Source: Gnetum montanum | Lineage: Eukaryota; Streptophyta; Gnetopsida; Gnetales; Gnetaceae | NCBI GenBank assembly: GCA_015680685.1 | Contig: MNCI01002247.1 | Span: forward strand, 54,918-118,917 | DNA: 64,000 nt | Reading direction: 5' to 3' | In this document: positions 33,082-45,638 of the stretch, in pieces | Position numbering within the stretch: position 1 is the stretch's first letter | Layout: every line of letters starts with the position of its first letter | Made by a program: the position numbers and the translations under genes | The notes under the pieces: generated by a model | Told to the model about the DNA's origin: nothing | Databases searched by the model: none | Seen by the model: the letters and a program-made list of their open reading frames with translations, nothing else

Positions 33082-34303
33082 TACAAGGAAAATCCCAAAC
33101 AATTTAACTGCAACTCAAAAGAGAGCTTTCTTCAAAAGAGCACAAAAATTTGTTGTTAAAGGTGGTATATTATATAGAAAGGATATCTAAGGGATTTTAT
33201 TGGAATGCATTCATAATGATCAAATTAGTTTCATTTTAGAACATTTCCACAATCATTTGAAATTATTTTATGAATCCCCAAAGTCAACTATGCAACATAT
33301 ACTTTGATATGGATATTACTAGCCTACTATGTATCAAGATATTAGTTCAAAGATTAAAAAATGCTATAAATGTCAAATTTATTAGTTGAAGATCAAAAAG
33401 GATAGAGCCCCCTTAAAACCAGTAGTTGCGGATATACCATTTTAGCAATGGGGTTTGGATTTTATTGGTACAATTACTCCTTTGAAAGCTAGACACAAGT
33501 TCATTCTCATAGCTACTAACCATTTTACCAAATGGTCCGAAGCAAAGGCTCTAAGAGGAAGTTCAGCATCAGACATGATCAAGTTTCTATAAGAACAAAT
33601 CCTATGTCGTTTTGGTTTACCTAAAGTGTTAGTATCATATAATGAACCTACTTTTCAATCTAAAGAATTTATAACATGGGCATTCAATAAATCCATTTAC
33701 ATCTTTTCATCATCCAGTTATTATCCTCAAGGAAATGGCCTAGCAGAATCTACCAATAAAAAGCTTATCACTTACATCAAGAAATCAATGGATGAAAATC
33801 CAGGAAATTAGATCAATTATCTAAAATCAACATTATGGATAGATCAAATTTGATTCAATGAAGGCTATTGGGACATCACCGTATAATTTAGCTTATGGTT
33901 TGCCAATGAAAATTACAAATAAGATTATAAGTTCAGATTTAGAATTTTTACAAAGATATAGTGAAAAAACTGATAAAGATAGAAGTTTCATGACTTTGCT
34001 CATTAAAAGAAAAGCTAAAATAGATAAATCAAGGGATCATTTGCTATGGAATACCTCTCAAGTTAAAAGATGGTTCAATAAGAAAGCTTTGAAAAGAACT
34101 TTCAAAAGAAGGGATCCTATCCTATTATGGATTATGAAGAAACTGAATAAGTTTACATTGACATGGATTGGTCCATTTTAGATTACAAAGCAATTGTTAG
34201 AGGATACTTACAAATTATCAACCTTGGATGGCATGGAATTGCAATTTCCATATAATGTTTTACATATAAAACATTATTTTGGACAATTGCATATGACTTG
34301 AAG
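33082..34303 (+). pseudogene. T3-A integrase pseudogene
   Basis: A zinc-binding region (33,180-33,400) retains H..H and CYKCQ. The core has WGLDFIG (first Asp, near 33,455). The second catalytic Asp is Tyr (VSYNEP, near 33,635), and NGLAEST holds the Glu (near 33,745). A C-terminal part follows to YFGQLHMT-stop at 34,303. Several TAA/TAG stops. Confidence 0.85.
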
Positions 34304-34669
34304 ATAACCCTATACAAAGTAATATATGTATATACTATTAAATTATTACGAATATAATTTAATTATTAATATAGAATAACTATATAGTTAATTATGTTTA
34401 ATTATGCTATTTATATTTTATGGGTATATAGTTAGAGAAGTCTATATAATATTATAATATTAAGTAAATGTATATATGATAGATATATTTAAACTAGAAA
34501 TAATTTAATTATTTAACTCATACAATTGTGACAAGTGAAAAGATGACTAATCAACCACTTAGTGAGAAATTATGTGAATTAAGTGAAGAATTTAAAAAGG
34601 GGTTGGAGTGTGAACAAGGAGTGAAAATTGGTTCAAGATTTTTGGTGGGAATTTTGAGTTTCTAGCTAC
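34304..34669. other. AT-rich spacer after T3-A integrase
   Basis: Very AT-rich, without coding signal. A purine-rich AAAAAGGGGTTGGAG at about 34,592-34,608 followed by TGTGAAC is a possible alternative purine tract and LTR start. Confidence 0.5.
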
Positions 34670-35263
34670 TATAAAAAGAGGATTGGGTTGCTTAGAATTT
34701 CATCATTTTCCAATTCAAGTTGAGTGGAGAAAGTAAGAGAAGTGTTAAGTTTGAAAGAGAAGATGGTTTTTGAGAAAGCAATGAAGAGGCCTTTCATTCC
34801 CTATGTGATGGGATGTTACCCACAATATGTGTTGAAGGCCTATTACAAAGTTGTAGCCCATGGAGCTCCAAAAGAAATTCCTTTCCTAATGTGGCTTGCT
34901 GATGAATTCATGTTTCTCACGGGTGGTCTCTCCATTCAAGCCAATGATTGGGGTGTTTTTCAAAAGTGTACATTTCAAGATGGAGCTCAAAAATCACCAA
35001 GCAAGGAAGATTCATGGGGTAAAGCTTTTATGTCTTAAGATGCTGAAGAAGTTTCCACATGGAGAGAGCCTCCAAAATCTCCAAGAAAGGAAATGAAAAT
35101 AATTGAAGAAGATAAGATGAAAGAAAATCAAGACGAGGCTTTTATAAGGTAAGAGGAGGATAAAAAGGCCTTCATTACAATATAAATAACATATGAGAAG
35201 ATTCAAGACATGAGGATTCCAAAAAGAGTAACCCTCACTATTCTTTTCCCTCACCGAGAATAG
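34670..35263 (+). pseudogene. Accessory ORF after T3-A integrase (about 180 codons)
   Basis: TATAAAAAG at 34,670 precedes an ATG at 34,724. The frame is open to 35,038 and continues through three TAA codons to a final TAG near 35,261-35,263. The visible product includes MKRPFIPYVMGCYPQYVLKA, FLMWLADEFMFLTGG and a charged tail (EEDKMKENQDEAF). There is a hydrophobic patch but no signal peptide. AATAAA near 35,397 may be a poly(A) signal. I do not recognise it. Either an element accessory gene or a captured host exon is possible. Confidence 0.5.
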
Positions 35264-35405
35264 TTCATGCTCATGTAAAAATGTAAATTTGTATAATTTC
35301 TATGTTTTTATAGGAAGAGGTTTTTATTCCACTAAACCTTAAGTTTAATGGAAGTTTTCCTTAAAAAATATTTCTATCTTATATGTATATTTTACCAATA
35401 AAAGT

Positions 35406-38199
35406 TAGGCCATTGAATGGAACAAGCTTGCATGATAAAATTGGTTAAGATTTTTTTTTTCTTGGTGCTCTATTGGTATTTGTAGTTATCTATGAATAAT
35501 TTTGAGAAGTCGTTGTGAGCATAAGGATGAGGTTATGGAAGAAGGAAAATCATTGTACTCTTACCAAAGATTACAAGCAAGACTTGAGAAAATCAATCAC
35601 AAAAACAATTTTAAATATTGCAATATTGAAGACAATGCCACAAAAGTATCAAAGAATTTTATATGGAACACCTTACAAAAAGCTTAAGTTCATTGGAATA
35701 ATTCAAAGCAAGTATCTAGTTTTAAGATTTTAATCCATGAATCGAAGGAAGCCATATTTTAAAAAAAAAATCAAATGCAATAGATTGTGTAATAGCAGCA
35801 TAGCTAAATTTGTGAGAATTGTCCATTAAAAGCTATATGTTCAAACAATTTTTATTAGTTTCCTACAACTACAAAATAAGGGTACTGGTAAGGGAAATTT
35901 TTCAAACACTTGTCATGTGCCCTACATTTGAAATATATCAATCAACATGCCCATATTCACAATACAAAGAAATCAAAAAAATCAAGAATAGGCGTTGAAT
36001 TCATAGCAACAGATAAAAGAAAAAAACACAAGCTAAGTATCAAGAATATGTCAAGATTTTTCTACCAGCCATGCTTGAATTGTTACTAACATAGTAGCTA
36101 TGATAGAAAGCACCAAAAGAACCAAAAATTTTGGCAAAATAAAATGCAAGAATTAGGTAGCAAAATGGAGATCATGACATGCTAGGAAACAAGCCCTAAA
36201 TTAACAAACACAAACAAACGACGTAGTGTGGAGAGCCCATTCAAAAAAAAAAATCAGGTACACCACAACCACAACTGGTGGAGACTATAACAAAAAACTA
36301 ATCATGGTAGATAGGGGCATCATTATAAAACTCTGATGTCAGCAGCTCAAGATTGTAGCAATTGTCTGCTTTTTTTGGAGTGTGGTGCATCGAAGTATCA
36401 CTAGATGCGATAGCAAGGTGTTGCTATGTAGAGATCTCTAGTTGTAGAGGACGTGCTAGGTGTTGATTGCAACAACAGTTTTGAATGAGAGTTTCTTATG
36501 GCTTGGTGAAAAATGCAGCACAGTCTATTCACAATAATAGAGATTTTGGATGCAAAGGTTTAGGAAAAATATTTCTTTTGGAAATATGACATGTTGCTTT
36601 GACGTGGTTAAAACCATATGATTTTACCTTGCTCACATGGTTAACCCATTGGTCATGTATTGATTAAATTTTTATATACCATTTGAAAAATTTGTGTGAG
36701 GGATTATTAATGGATAGGACACTTGTCAATTATGATAAATATTTCCTAATATTTGTGACGATCTTCATGATATGGCTCGAAAGGACACATTTGGCCACCA
36801 TACCTAATCACCAGATACTTGGCTTTATTCTCTATAAGGGTTTAGACTTCCTATGGAAGTTGCAAATATTTATAAAAATATATATGTAATTTGAGAAAAT
36901 ACATGCCAATGTTAACATGATTTTCTCCTAACTTGTTGGGCAAGTTGTAATTTTGTAACTTGGTGAAAAATTTATCCAAGATATTTTGTAAATCCTAACT
37001 ACCTATGGAGCACTATAAAAAGGCTTCAAAAGGTAGCTAGATGGGGATTTTGGGGGGAGGCAAAGAAATAAAAAAACAAATAAAGAAGACATTTTGAAGA
37101 TTACTTGTTAGATGGCTTGCTAAAGACATCATTTCAGCCTCTTTGTTTTAATCCTATGAGTTATATTCTTCCCATTTTGTTTAAATTTCTTAGCTAGTGG
37201 TTTAGATAGTATCATGCTTGGCATTTAAAATTGGGATTTTTAGATTGCTCTTATAGTTCTTGTTGCATGATAGTAGTTTCATTTTGAAATCTACCATAGA
37301 AGAGCTTATGTTTAAAAGCCTTAAGAGTAATTTATTAGTGAAATTTATTATTATGCAACATTTAAGAACTATTACTAGGATTGCTTTAAGAGAGCCTTTG
37401 TAGTAGACCTGCTGTTGAGAAATCAATAATCAAGAGGGTTCAAAAAATCTTTGGTATTTTGATGGGACTAAAATAGCTTCTTTATTTATAAAGTGAGTCT
37501 CATAGTATTTCAATTAGAAATTGTCAAATCTTTTGAAGGTTTTATTAAATGCAATTGTTAACAACTATTATCTAGCCAAAATAGAGTCTTGTTTGTAGTA
37601 GTTTACGCAGCAATTTTTGGTAGCATAGTAGGATTTGTCTTAAAGAAATTGCTTATTTCAGCCTAGAAAGTTTGAATAATTCATAGATATTGAATTTGGG
37701 ATAGCTTTATTGCGAAGTGTTTCCTCATATTAATTTACCTTGTCTAAATATTTGAGATTGTACATAAATCTACTTTCTTTTCTTTCTTTTTCTATGTCCA
37801 TTGAATCTTGCTCTATTTCTAGTTTTCTTGTGGAATTTTTTTGTCTCTCTGGGGAAAATTAGGAGTAGATTGGCAAAATTTTGTTCAAATGTTTTTGCAA
37901 AATTTTATTTGTTGCAAGTAGGTATTATAAGGACTACATAGACTAGGTGATTGTACAAAATAGGAATTTCCACCAACTCACAGTATTTGACAAAGTTTGG
38001 TCAAATCTCTTTATGATAGCCATTTATAGTTTTTTATATTTAGCCCAACCATTTCAACATTCACAATAGCAAACACATACTCATGTTTAACCATTGAGTC
38101 TATTTGGAGGTATATGGGCCTTGGTGTTTCCAGAGACTAGCAAGCACCTAAACCTTGTTCAAGGACACTCATTGGTTGTTGCATCCCAAACGGTCACCA
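35406..38199 (+). repeat. 3' LTR of T3-A
   Basis: Direct repeat of 26,134-28,689, with an extra block at about 36,181-36,415. Promoter TATAAAAAGG at 37,014-37,023. It ends GTCACCA, then ACACT. Confidence 0.85.
37014..37023 (+). promoter_or_regulatory. TATA box of T3-A 3' LTR
   Basis: CACTATAAAAAGGCTTC, matching 27,521 and 58,156. Confidence 0.75.
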
Positions 38200-38569
38200 A
38201 CACTTTCATGTTTCAATGCTCTAATACTTCAATTTATTTTTCGACATAAGGTTGAATATCCTAATGTTCTCCTTGTTATTCTATAACAGAATATAAGTAA
38301 TAAGAATATATGAAATTAAATTGTATTTTATCAATACTTACCTCATTCTCTAAGGTAATGATAAGAGGTAAATTAAAGGTCTATTAACCACCAATCACTA
38401 GTCCTAACCAAGGTTACTCAAAGTGCAACTCATATTTGGTTACCTAATTGAAGTTAGGAAAATACTTATTTTGAACTTGTATTACCCTAAGATACTTTAC
38501 TTACCTAAAATATAAATTAAATAATAAAGGAAATAAAAAGGTCATAAATAAAAGTAACATTAAGATACT
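38200..38569. other. AT-rich flank, nothing recognised
   Basis: Separates the T3-A LTR from the CCR4-like pseudogene. No coding or repeat signal seen. Confidence 0.6.
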
Positions 38570-39649
38570 CTCTAATTTTGATCAATCTTAGGGATTAATG
38601 GAAGTAGTTTTAGTTTCACCATAAATGATATATGATCAAACAAAATTATTTAGGATGTTAGGTCTTGATCTTTCTCAATTTCTTAATTAGAAATTAACTT
38701 TGGCATCTTGATAAGTTGGAAGAATTAGGTATGTTACCAAATATAATCTAGAGTCTCATTGAAGAATAATGCTAACCTATCTTCATTGGTCATGATAGTC
38801 TAATTAGTGAATTATGATTCTTGATGAATTTCACCCATCAACATCACCTATTCTTAAACTTTAAGATCCAAATTATCTACTAAAATTTTGAAGTAAGTAG
38901 AAAATGCATTGACTAATGGAATTTCATGGTAAACTGATGGAACCATCTTCTTCAAGTTAAGTTCCTCTTGCAAAGGTTCTTTTACATGTTCATATTTTAA
39001 GAATTGATGAATACTACTTCCAACTTTTGCATTGAAGTCTCCGTAGAGAATAGATGACACTAGATTAAGATTAATATGGGTTAGGAATAACTTATTCTTC
39101 AAGCTTTCCTCTATTTGATTAATCAAGTATGGCATCTAATAAAGTCTAACATCTAGACATGTTGATTTGGCAATTAAATATGTGTTAACGATACATACAC
39201 ATCTTCTTGATAACTAGATTTTAAATACTAATGCCAAGGCTATGTGGCTTCTCTAGAATCTTGATCATTCTTTCTGTCACATAATTTGAAGTTATTAAAT
39301 TTTAAAAACCATATCTTCTAATTTCCATTCAAATTTTTTTATCAATTCAAATTTGGCTTATTTATAAAATATTGTGCAACCATCCATATTATGATTCATA
39401 CAATAGGCTACTCTATGCAACTCTAAAGAAGAGCTTCCATATGAACCTTTGTTCTTGTAACTACCTTCATATCCCAACTTTTTAAAATTAGGTTGAAATT
39501 AATCCAAGATTTTCCATGGAAAGACTTCTTGTAAGCATAAGACATCTACATTCAAATATCATAATTCTTCTAGGATTTATGGGTATTGGTACTCATTCTA
39601 GTTCAAGCCCCAAGGTGGATATAGTGAATGTTGACTTTTACTAGCTAGT
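38570..39649 (-). pseudogene. CCR4-like deadenylase retropseudogene, 3' part
   Basis: The parent is a poly(A)-shortening nuclease of the CCR4 endonuclease-exonuclease-phosphatase family. On the minus strand YPPWGLN (near 39,620) is followed by VDVLCLQEV with the catalytic Glu (near 39,530), LGYEGSYKNK, MDGCTIFYK (near 39,370), HIALALVFKI, GDFNAKVG with catalytic Asp/Asn (near 39,035), FNETLDYIW and FDHISFMV (near 38,630, SDH with Ser lost). Scattered stops show decay. About 1.1 kb is read without an obvious intron, which suggests a processed copy. It is continuous with 46,620-46,472 on the far side of T2-B. Confidence 0.82.
39645..39649. other. Target site duplication of T2-B (left copy)
   Basis: CTAGT directly left of the T2-B LTR, identical to 46,467-46,471. 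Confidence 0.9.
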
Positions 39650-40441
39650 TGATGAGTGGCGAGGTACCCCTACACTCAACCATACGAATACGAGCGTTAC
39701 ATGCATGATCTAGTCAAACTCCACAGACTAAGTGCCTAAAAGCCTTATGGAACACCTAAGGTTAATCAATTGTTGTCCTCCCAAGCTTGCTTGTATTTGT
39801 CATGGTTGTATGGTTAAGTAAGCTTGAGGCATGTGATTTTTATATCTTTTATGTTTTTATCACCTATGCTAAGAGAGGAAAGGGTGAAGAGACTAAGTAA
39901 CTAACTTTAACTAACTAAGCTTTAATTACCCTAGCATCAGTATCCATTCCCACTTGTTGTTTCACACCATGAACCAATGCAATGTTTCTGGGATTAGCAA
40001 ATGCTATTTGTTACTAAGATTGCCAAGCGTAACGCACATGCTCGAAGCGGTCGTACTGAATGTACTTAACTATGAGAGTTGAGGGTTGAGATAGATTAAG
40101 TCCTTAAGAAAGCATTTAAACACTTAACAATAATTAAAGTCCTATTTAGCTTAGTCCATGCACTGCAAGGGTTATCCAAAAGTTCATCTTTATTTCCATA
40201 CACAAACGTGTGCTTAGGTACAATATTTGCTCGAATAAAGATCCATTCAACTTTGGGACTCCTACTGTGGGCACATGGAAATTATTCTAACTCTAGAATG
40301 GAAAAATGGTAAGAGTTTGGCTAAGGTATAGATCTAAATGGAGAAACAAGGGAGATTCGCCTCTTGTTTATAGAACTGGTGGTGGGTTGCGATATCGCGT
40401 ACGTGATATCGCAGGGAAAGACATGATATCATGTCCCATCA
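39650..40441 (-). repeat. 3' LTR of T2-B (792 bp)
   Basis: It runs in element sense from TGATGGGACATGATATC at 40,441 to CACTCATCA at 39,650. U3 carries GATATC palindromes at 40,388-40,432. The TATA box is decayed (TATAAACAA, near 40,373). Confidence 0.92.
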
Positions 40442-42195
40442 TACCCCCATGACTAAATAAAAACTTGTCCTTGAGTTCCTTACAAAATATTAGGAAGGTA
40501 TGGGATTATTGACTTGAATGGAACTAATGGTGAATGGGATGACATGTGAATGGTTCATCATTACANGTGTTCCCTCTAGATCCAATCTATTGTTGTATGA
40601 TTGCCATCTGCACACACAAAACAATCTTATATTAGCAAGGGTAAATGAATCACAATGTAGTTGATACCTTGCTTCGGTGAAAGGTCCATTGGCTGAGTTG
40701 TGGTATGGCTGATTGCAGATTCTGGAGATATAATATTGGCAACTACTGAAGGTGTAGGGATTAGGAGAAAATTGATAAAATTGGGTTAGGACCCCCATGA
40801 CTAAGAGAAAACCTCTGGTAATGATAGAATGGAGAAAGAAAAGGAGTAAGAAAGATGGAGAAAAAGAGGCAACTATAACGTTGATGAAATGGATGTCAAG
40901 ATGGAAATGAACAAAATAACATTGATTGCAAAAATGTTTAAGGGAAAGAAATTAACTAATGTACCAAAGAGGAATGCTAGTGGGTCCTCCCCAAAGTAGG
41001 CTTATGTCCTTATTGCCTTGACAAACCCACATTCAAAGAGTCTGTAGGCTCTAGGAATGTCATTTGGAATAAGAGTTAAAGTCTCAACCAAAAGAATTTA
41101 CCAAAAAGAAAACAATGTATCAATCAAAATATATACTAATGATACAACCGACAATGAGGTGAATCAATGGAGAAAGAATGATGGAAAGAAAAGGATGGAA
41201 TGAAGTCTCAAGAATAAGGTGGTGTACAGCCCCTTGTGTATTTAATGATTAATGACTTAGTAGATCCCATTCCAAGTCTAGCCTCAAACAAACCACATCC
41301 AATGACTTTGCATTAATGCATTCGGCCAATCCATCCACTTGAAGTAACAAGAATGCATCCCTCAAAGAGCCACCTCCATTCTGACGAAACAAGGGATGAA
41401 AAAGTAGGAAGTGAGGAAGGGCCTTAGTTAGAGGGAACATGTTTTTAGTTCCATAACCAGTGCTTGTATCCCAGATGATTATTTCATCTAAGGGATGTGC
41501 TTTGAATTCCCACGTTTTTCTCTCTTTTTTTTCATGAGAACCACACCATGCAAAGACTTATTATTTTTATTTTTATTCACTCGGCTTCCCAATAATTGGG
41601 TAACATTGAAATGGTAAGAAAACTCAAGAAGAAAACATCCAAGCACCCAAGAGAATGGCCATAAAAAATCCATGAAGTTCCCTTGAAGCCACACCCTTTT
41701 CAATCCTTGAGTCCTTCCTTAGTTTGAGAAATACCCAATCACTGATTCATTGATAGTTCTTATTATTTGAAGAAAGGGGTGGTATAGTTCCAAGCCAAGA
41801 GAGACCGTAGAGATTTATGGATGTGTGGATGATGTGAAATCATTGCCTACTATATCAAAAAAACCATACTTTAGTATCAACATCATAACTTAAAGGTAAA
41901 AACCAAACATTAGCAATCAATAGAATACAGTTGATACCATCATCAGGAGCACTTATTGGGTGACGAACTTAACAAAATGGATAAACACACACTCTCACAC
42001 AAAAATAAAAGAAAAGGTATAAATGATGTTGTAAAACAAAAACAAGAAAAGTTAAAGAAATTTGTAAAAGAAAAATGTGTAAAACAAAAATGTGTAAAAC
42101 AAAAACTTAAAAGAACTGAGGGCCTCAAATGATCAGCATAGGTGGCCATCTCCCCCATGACTAAATTGAAAGGGAGAGATTCAAAATAATGAGCA
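40442..42195 (-). other. T2-B purine tract and 3' noncoding region
   Basis: AGTCATGGGGGTA (40,453-40,442) abuts the LTR. Two further AGTCATGGGGG copies lie at about 40,800-40,788 and 42,165-42,152. An N at 40,566 sits where T2-A has about 200 more bases (23,320-23,525), so sequence is probably missing here. No coding frame. Confidence 0.8.
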
Positions 42196-42204
42196 CTTAT
42201 TTGA
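42193..42204 (-). other. Pol deletion junction of T2-B
   Basis: In element sense the T2-C-like sequence before 52,215 is joined to that after 55,045, base for base at the same place as in T2-A. Confidence 0.88.
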
Positions 42205-43050
42205 ATTTTTTAGAAGTGTCCAACGTCTCCCAATTGATGTTTTTAGATTAAGGGTTGGAATTTGGCGATGCTCATAATCCAATGTATCTATGCTTTCATT
42301 GTGTTTGCAAGTTGTTCCCCCAGTTAGTTCCATGCACATTGGCAGGTTCCTCTCTTGATTAGCTATCAACCACTGGGTGTTCTCTTATTGTGTGGTTGCT
42401 ACATACAGGCATCTTTGTATCTGAGTTTCCTGGGCACACCAGTTACATGTAGGAAATGCTGAGCACTCCTATACATCATCACCCTCTATATCACTGTATG
42501 TGATGCATGGAAATTTCTTCTTCTCGATCTTTCCATAAATATTTTCCTTAGATATTTCCAGGGAAAGATCGCAAATTCCTAGGCATGTGTTTATGGTACT
42601 GATCCATGCTCTCCCCATTATAATTGGGACGTCTCCTTTATTATTGTTGACCTCTATCACTAGGAAATCAGCTGGGTATGACCAACCACACATAGTGGTA
42701 ACAATGTCCTCCACAAGTCCCAAGGGGATAGTGATGGGCTGGTCAGCCAGTTCTAACTGAATATTGCTCTTCTTGATTGGAGGTAGGTTCCAGGGTTTAT
42801 ACATTTCTTGCTATATTAAGTTGACTCTAGAAATTGAGTCAAGAAGAGCCTTAGGTGGTTCATTCACAATGACTTGGAGGTAGATTAAGGGACTTATAGG
42901 GTCAGAGAGTTTCCTAGGAAGGTGGCCCACCTTTATCCAGTCAGTGATGGTATGTGTTAACATAACCGTATGCATTGAGATCTGTTGTTGGTTTGAAGGG
43001 AGCTCCAAAGCCTTACTTGATGGAGGAGTGGTCATAGACTCAACTACTTG
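42205..43050 (-). pseudogene. T2-B protease pseudogene
   Basis: The protease frame has LLDSISRVNLI (near 42,835), where the catalytic motif Gly is Ile, followed by KPWNLPP and VPIIMGRAWI (near 42,620). Damage to D-S-G makes it inactive even apart from the stops. Confidence 0.82.
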
Positions 43051-45492
43051 TGGTTTTGAGAGATTTTTTGGACTATTGGTTCTAAATAAAGGTCTTCTCT
43101 TTGTACAGTTGTTAAAACTAGTAGTGGGTTAAAATTTTACAGCTCTTGTAGCATTACGTTGCTATGGTTGAGTGGGGAGTTCCCCTTGCACCGTTGGAGC
43201 GGGTGGTAGTGGAACTATCGACGTAAGAGATGTGGATGGATTCGGAGGATGGTATGCATGTGGAGTATCTCTTCTAGGAGAGGGAGTCCTAAAATACTCC
43301 CAAACTTAATAGTGACATTGTGGGGTTACATGACCTATAGAGTCACTTGGAGAAACTGGCTGCTACACATAATAGCCATACGGGTATGGTTTCTAGTAAG
43401 GGTATTGTTATCTAGGCGATGGCATCCCCCATGACTGTGGGTATTGCCACTGCTAGTGTTGCTCAATAGGTTTTGGTGAAGTTCCACTTGGATAATATGT
43501 TAAGGGTTGGTGGAACTGCCTTGGGTTACCTTGGGGATAGGGTAACCTATAGGGTGCTTGCCATTTGTTAAGTCTTGGGTTGAGTGCATACACCCCAGAC
43601 TCTTGCAAATGTGAGATTATTGGGCAACATCCCTTCAGATGGTCATATTGGTAGATCTCACATCCACTGTCATTGTCAGTATCAGAGTCCACAACCTCAT
43701 CGGCAATAGTCATTTTTCCCTTACCCTTGTTACATGCATGGTTTGGGTCTCTCCTATTTTTCTTATCATTGTTACTACTTTGTTCCTTAGACTCCTCTAG
43801 GATTTTTAGGACAGTTTCAAATGTACTATCTAAGGAGTCCCACATTTGATCTACCTTAGTTCACACTTCGGTTGTTAACTTTTGAAGCAACAAGTTTTTT
43901 CTATTCACCAACTCTTCAAGTGGTAAATTATCCTCTTCCTCATAGAATCTTACTCCCTTCTTTCAGAGGGAAGGATCATGGTTATACTCTTCTACACTTT
44001 ATTTTTTTCATAGCTCCCCTTCTTCCTTAGCTACTTGCTCCAATAGTCTATGAACTTCATGGGACCTAAGTTCAGATAATCTCCCTTGGGCATATGTCCC
44101 AAGGGTTCTCCTGGTTTCATGTCTTAACCCATCTACGAGATGGTGTAGTTGATCCCGTTGTGCATAACCATGTCCCGGGCAATGATGTAGCAGTGCATAA
44201 TATTGGCCCATGGTAGCATCCAAGGGTTCATGATTACCCTGCTTCCATCCTTGGATCTACTTTCGCAAGTTGGATACTATGGAGTATGTTTGATATTTAT
44301 CGTTGAATAGTTCTAACATCGTACTCCACCTCCTAATGGTTTCTGGTTCTAAGGACCAGTACCAGCTTTTCGCTTCTTTTATGAGTGTCCTTGGGAACAA
44401 ATTTAAATTTTTCCACTCATTTTCAATATTCTACAAGGAACATGCATCATGACATGCTTGTAAGTGGTTCTACGGATCAGCATTATATCCCCCCTCAAAC
44501 CGTGGGATATTATTCATGTCTAGTCTCTTGATCTGGCTATCTTTCTGGTGCCTTGTAGGTATTCTCCCAGCCTCCGTAATATCTAACATACTTCAGGTGG
44601 CAAGTAGGGGTTCATCGTTGTCATTTCTCTCATGGTGTCTATGATGCCTACGCGGTTCCCTACTTTCCTTTCTTTCATTCCTTGATTCTCTAGAGTTCCC
44701 TCATCCTCGCTATTAACTTTCTCGTCGAGGGTTCTCATCATGGTTATCCTTATCCTCATGGTTGTGCTCTTTGTGACTACGTCTTGATGTGGAAGGAGAG
44801 GGTGAATGATTCAATGAAGGTGAAGAAGAAGGGGAACCATCACCATGATGATGTTTCTTACCTTCTCTTCGGTGGTTACGACCTTGATCATGATGACGAC
44901 CAGAATGCCCACCCTTGTCATTTTTTTGTGTTCCCTCATTGAACACTTGGTGTTCATGGGGATCAGAACCAAGGTTATGAATCGTGGAGTGTAGGTTCTA
45001 ATACCCCACCTCCTCACCATCATTAGAAGGGGGAATATCATTTGATGGAGAACCTGTTATAATTAGTTCACCATCTCCAATTTCACTTAGGATGTGTGAG
45101 ACCCCTTTGCCCTTCAATGATGTATGGTAACTCTCCTGCCATGAGTCCCTTAGACGTTGTGCCTCTGTGGGATGATAATCCCTTGTGTCAAAATCACCTA
45201 CAACGTATTTAGCGTATAGCTGCATCATGCCTATCTATGCAAGAGCACGAAGGAGCATGTTAGGGACTACACGATATGGGGGTAACACAACGTTACCTTG
45301 CAAATCTCACCAAAAAAATTGTTCATCTTAGTGGAGGATAAAGGTAAAATCAGGTATATACTCATCGGGAGGGGTGTATACTATCTGATACTGTTGAGGA
45401 ACTGGGGGTTCTAGGTTATGTGTGTTAGACCACCAACTGTCTCTTGTATGATCCCTAGGTGGTGAAGTGCTTTTATGAGAAGAAGAAGACAT
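43051..45492 (-). pseudogene. T2-B gag pseudogene
   Basis: ATG at 45,492 (MSSSSHKS). It has an N-terminal domain, a His/Arg/Ser-rich spacer (44,940-44,720; KKHHHGDGS), a gag domain (about 44,520-43,990; MGQYYALLHH, HLVDGLRHETRRTL) and a Cys/His motif near 43,665-43,640 with Tyr for the second Cys, as in T2-A. The Pro-rich tail runs to about 43,050. The codons that are TAA and TAG in T2-A at 20,180 and 20,311 are CAA and CAG here. Confidence 0.85.
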
Positions 45493-45619
45493 TGTTTCTT
45501 ATTTGGTGTGCTGATTGACCATTATTTAATTTTTCTTATGATTAACCCTAAGGGTTTTTTTAAGCTTCCCAATGATGTGGACGATTTTCTATGTTCTACT
45601 TAGTGCACAAACAACTTAG

Positions 45620-45637
45620 TCCCTGGCAACGGTGCTA
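45620..45637 (-). other. Primer binding site of T2-B (tRNA-Asp)
   Basis: In element sense TAGCACCGTTGCCAGGGA lies one base after the LTR. It is complementary, with a few changes, to the 3' end of plant tRNA-Asp (TGGCGCCGTTGCCGGGGA), the usual Athila primer. Confidence 0.8.
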
Positions 45638-45638
45638 A

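Larger units (their letters stand above)
26134..38199 (+). mobile_element. T3-A: Tat-like element with tRNA-Asn primer site
   Basis: The order is LTR, primer site, gag, protease, aRH, RT, RNase H, integrase, accessory ORF, LTR. The LTRs (26,134-28,689 and 35,406-38,199) align apart from a missing block of about 240 bases in the first. ACATT before and ACACT after could be a decayed 5-bp duplication. The LTR starts TAGGCC rather than TG, and no good purine tract precedes 35,406, so the real LTR start may be further left (a purine tract followed by TGTGAAC lies at 34,595-34,615) with the 5' copy truncated. Confidence 0.85.

Noticed and set aside
34669-35405. Treating this stretch as proven LTR of T3-A
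   Set aside because: A purine tract and TGTGAAC at about 34,595-34,615 allow it, but no second copy is seen in the 5' LTR, so it was left as an alternative.
36230-36430. Independent insertion in the T3-A 3' LTR
   Set aside because: The extra block has no terminal repeats or target duplication. A deletion in the 5' LTR explains it equally well.
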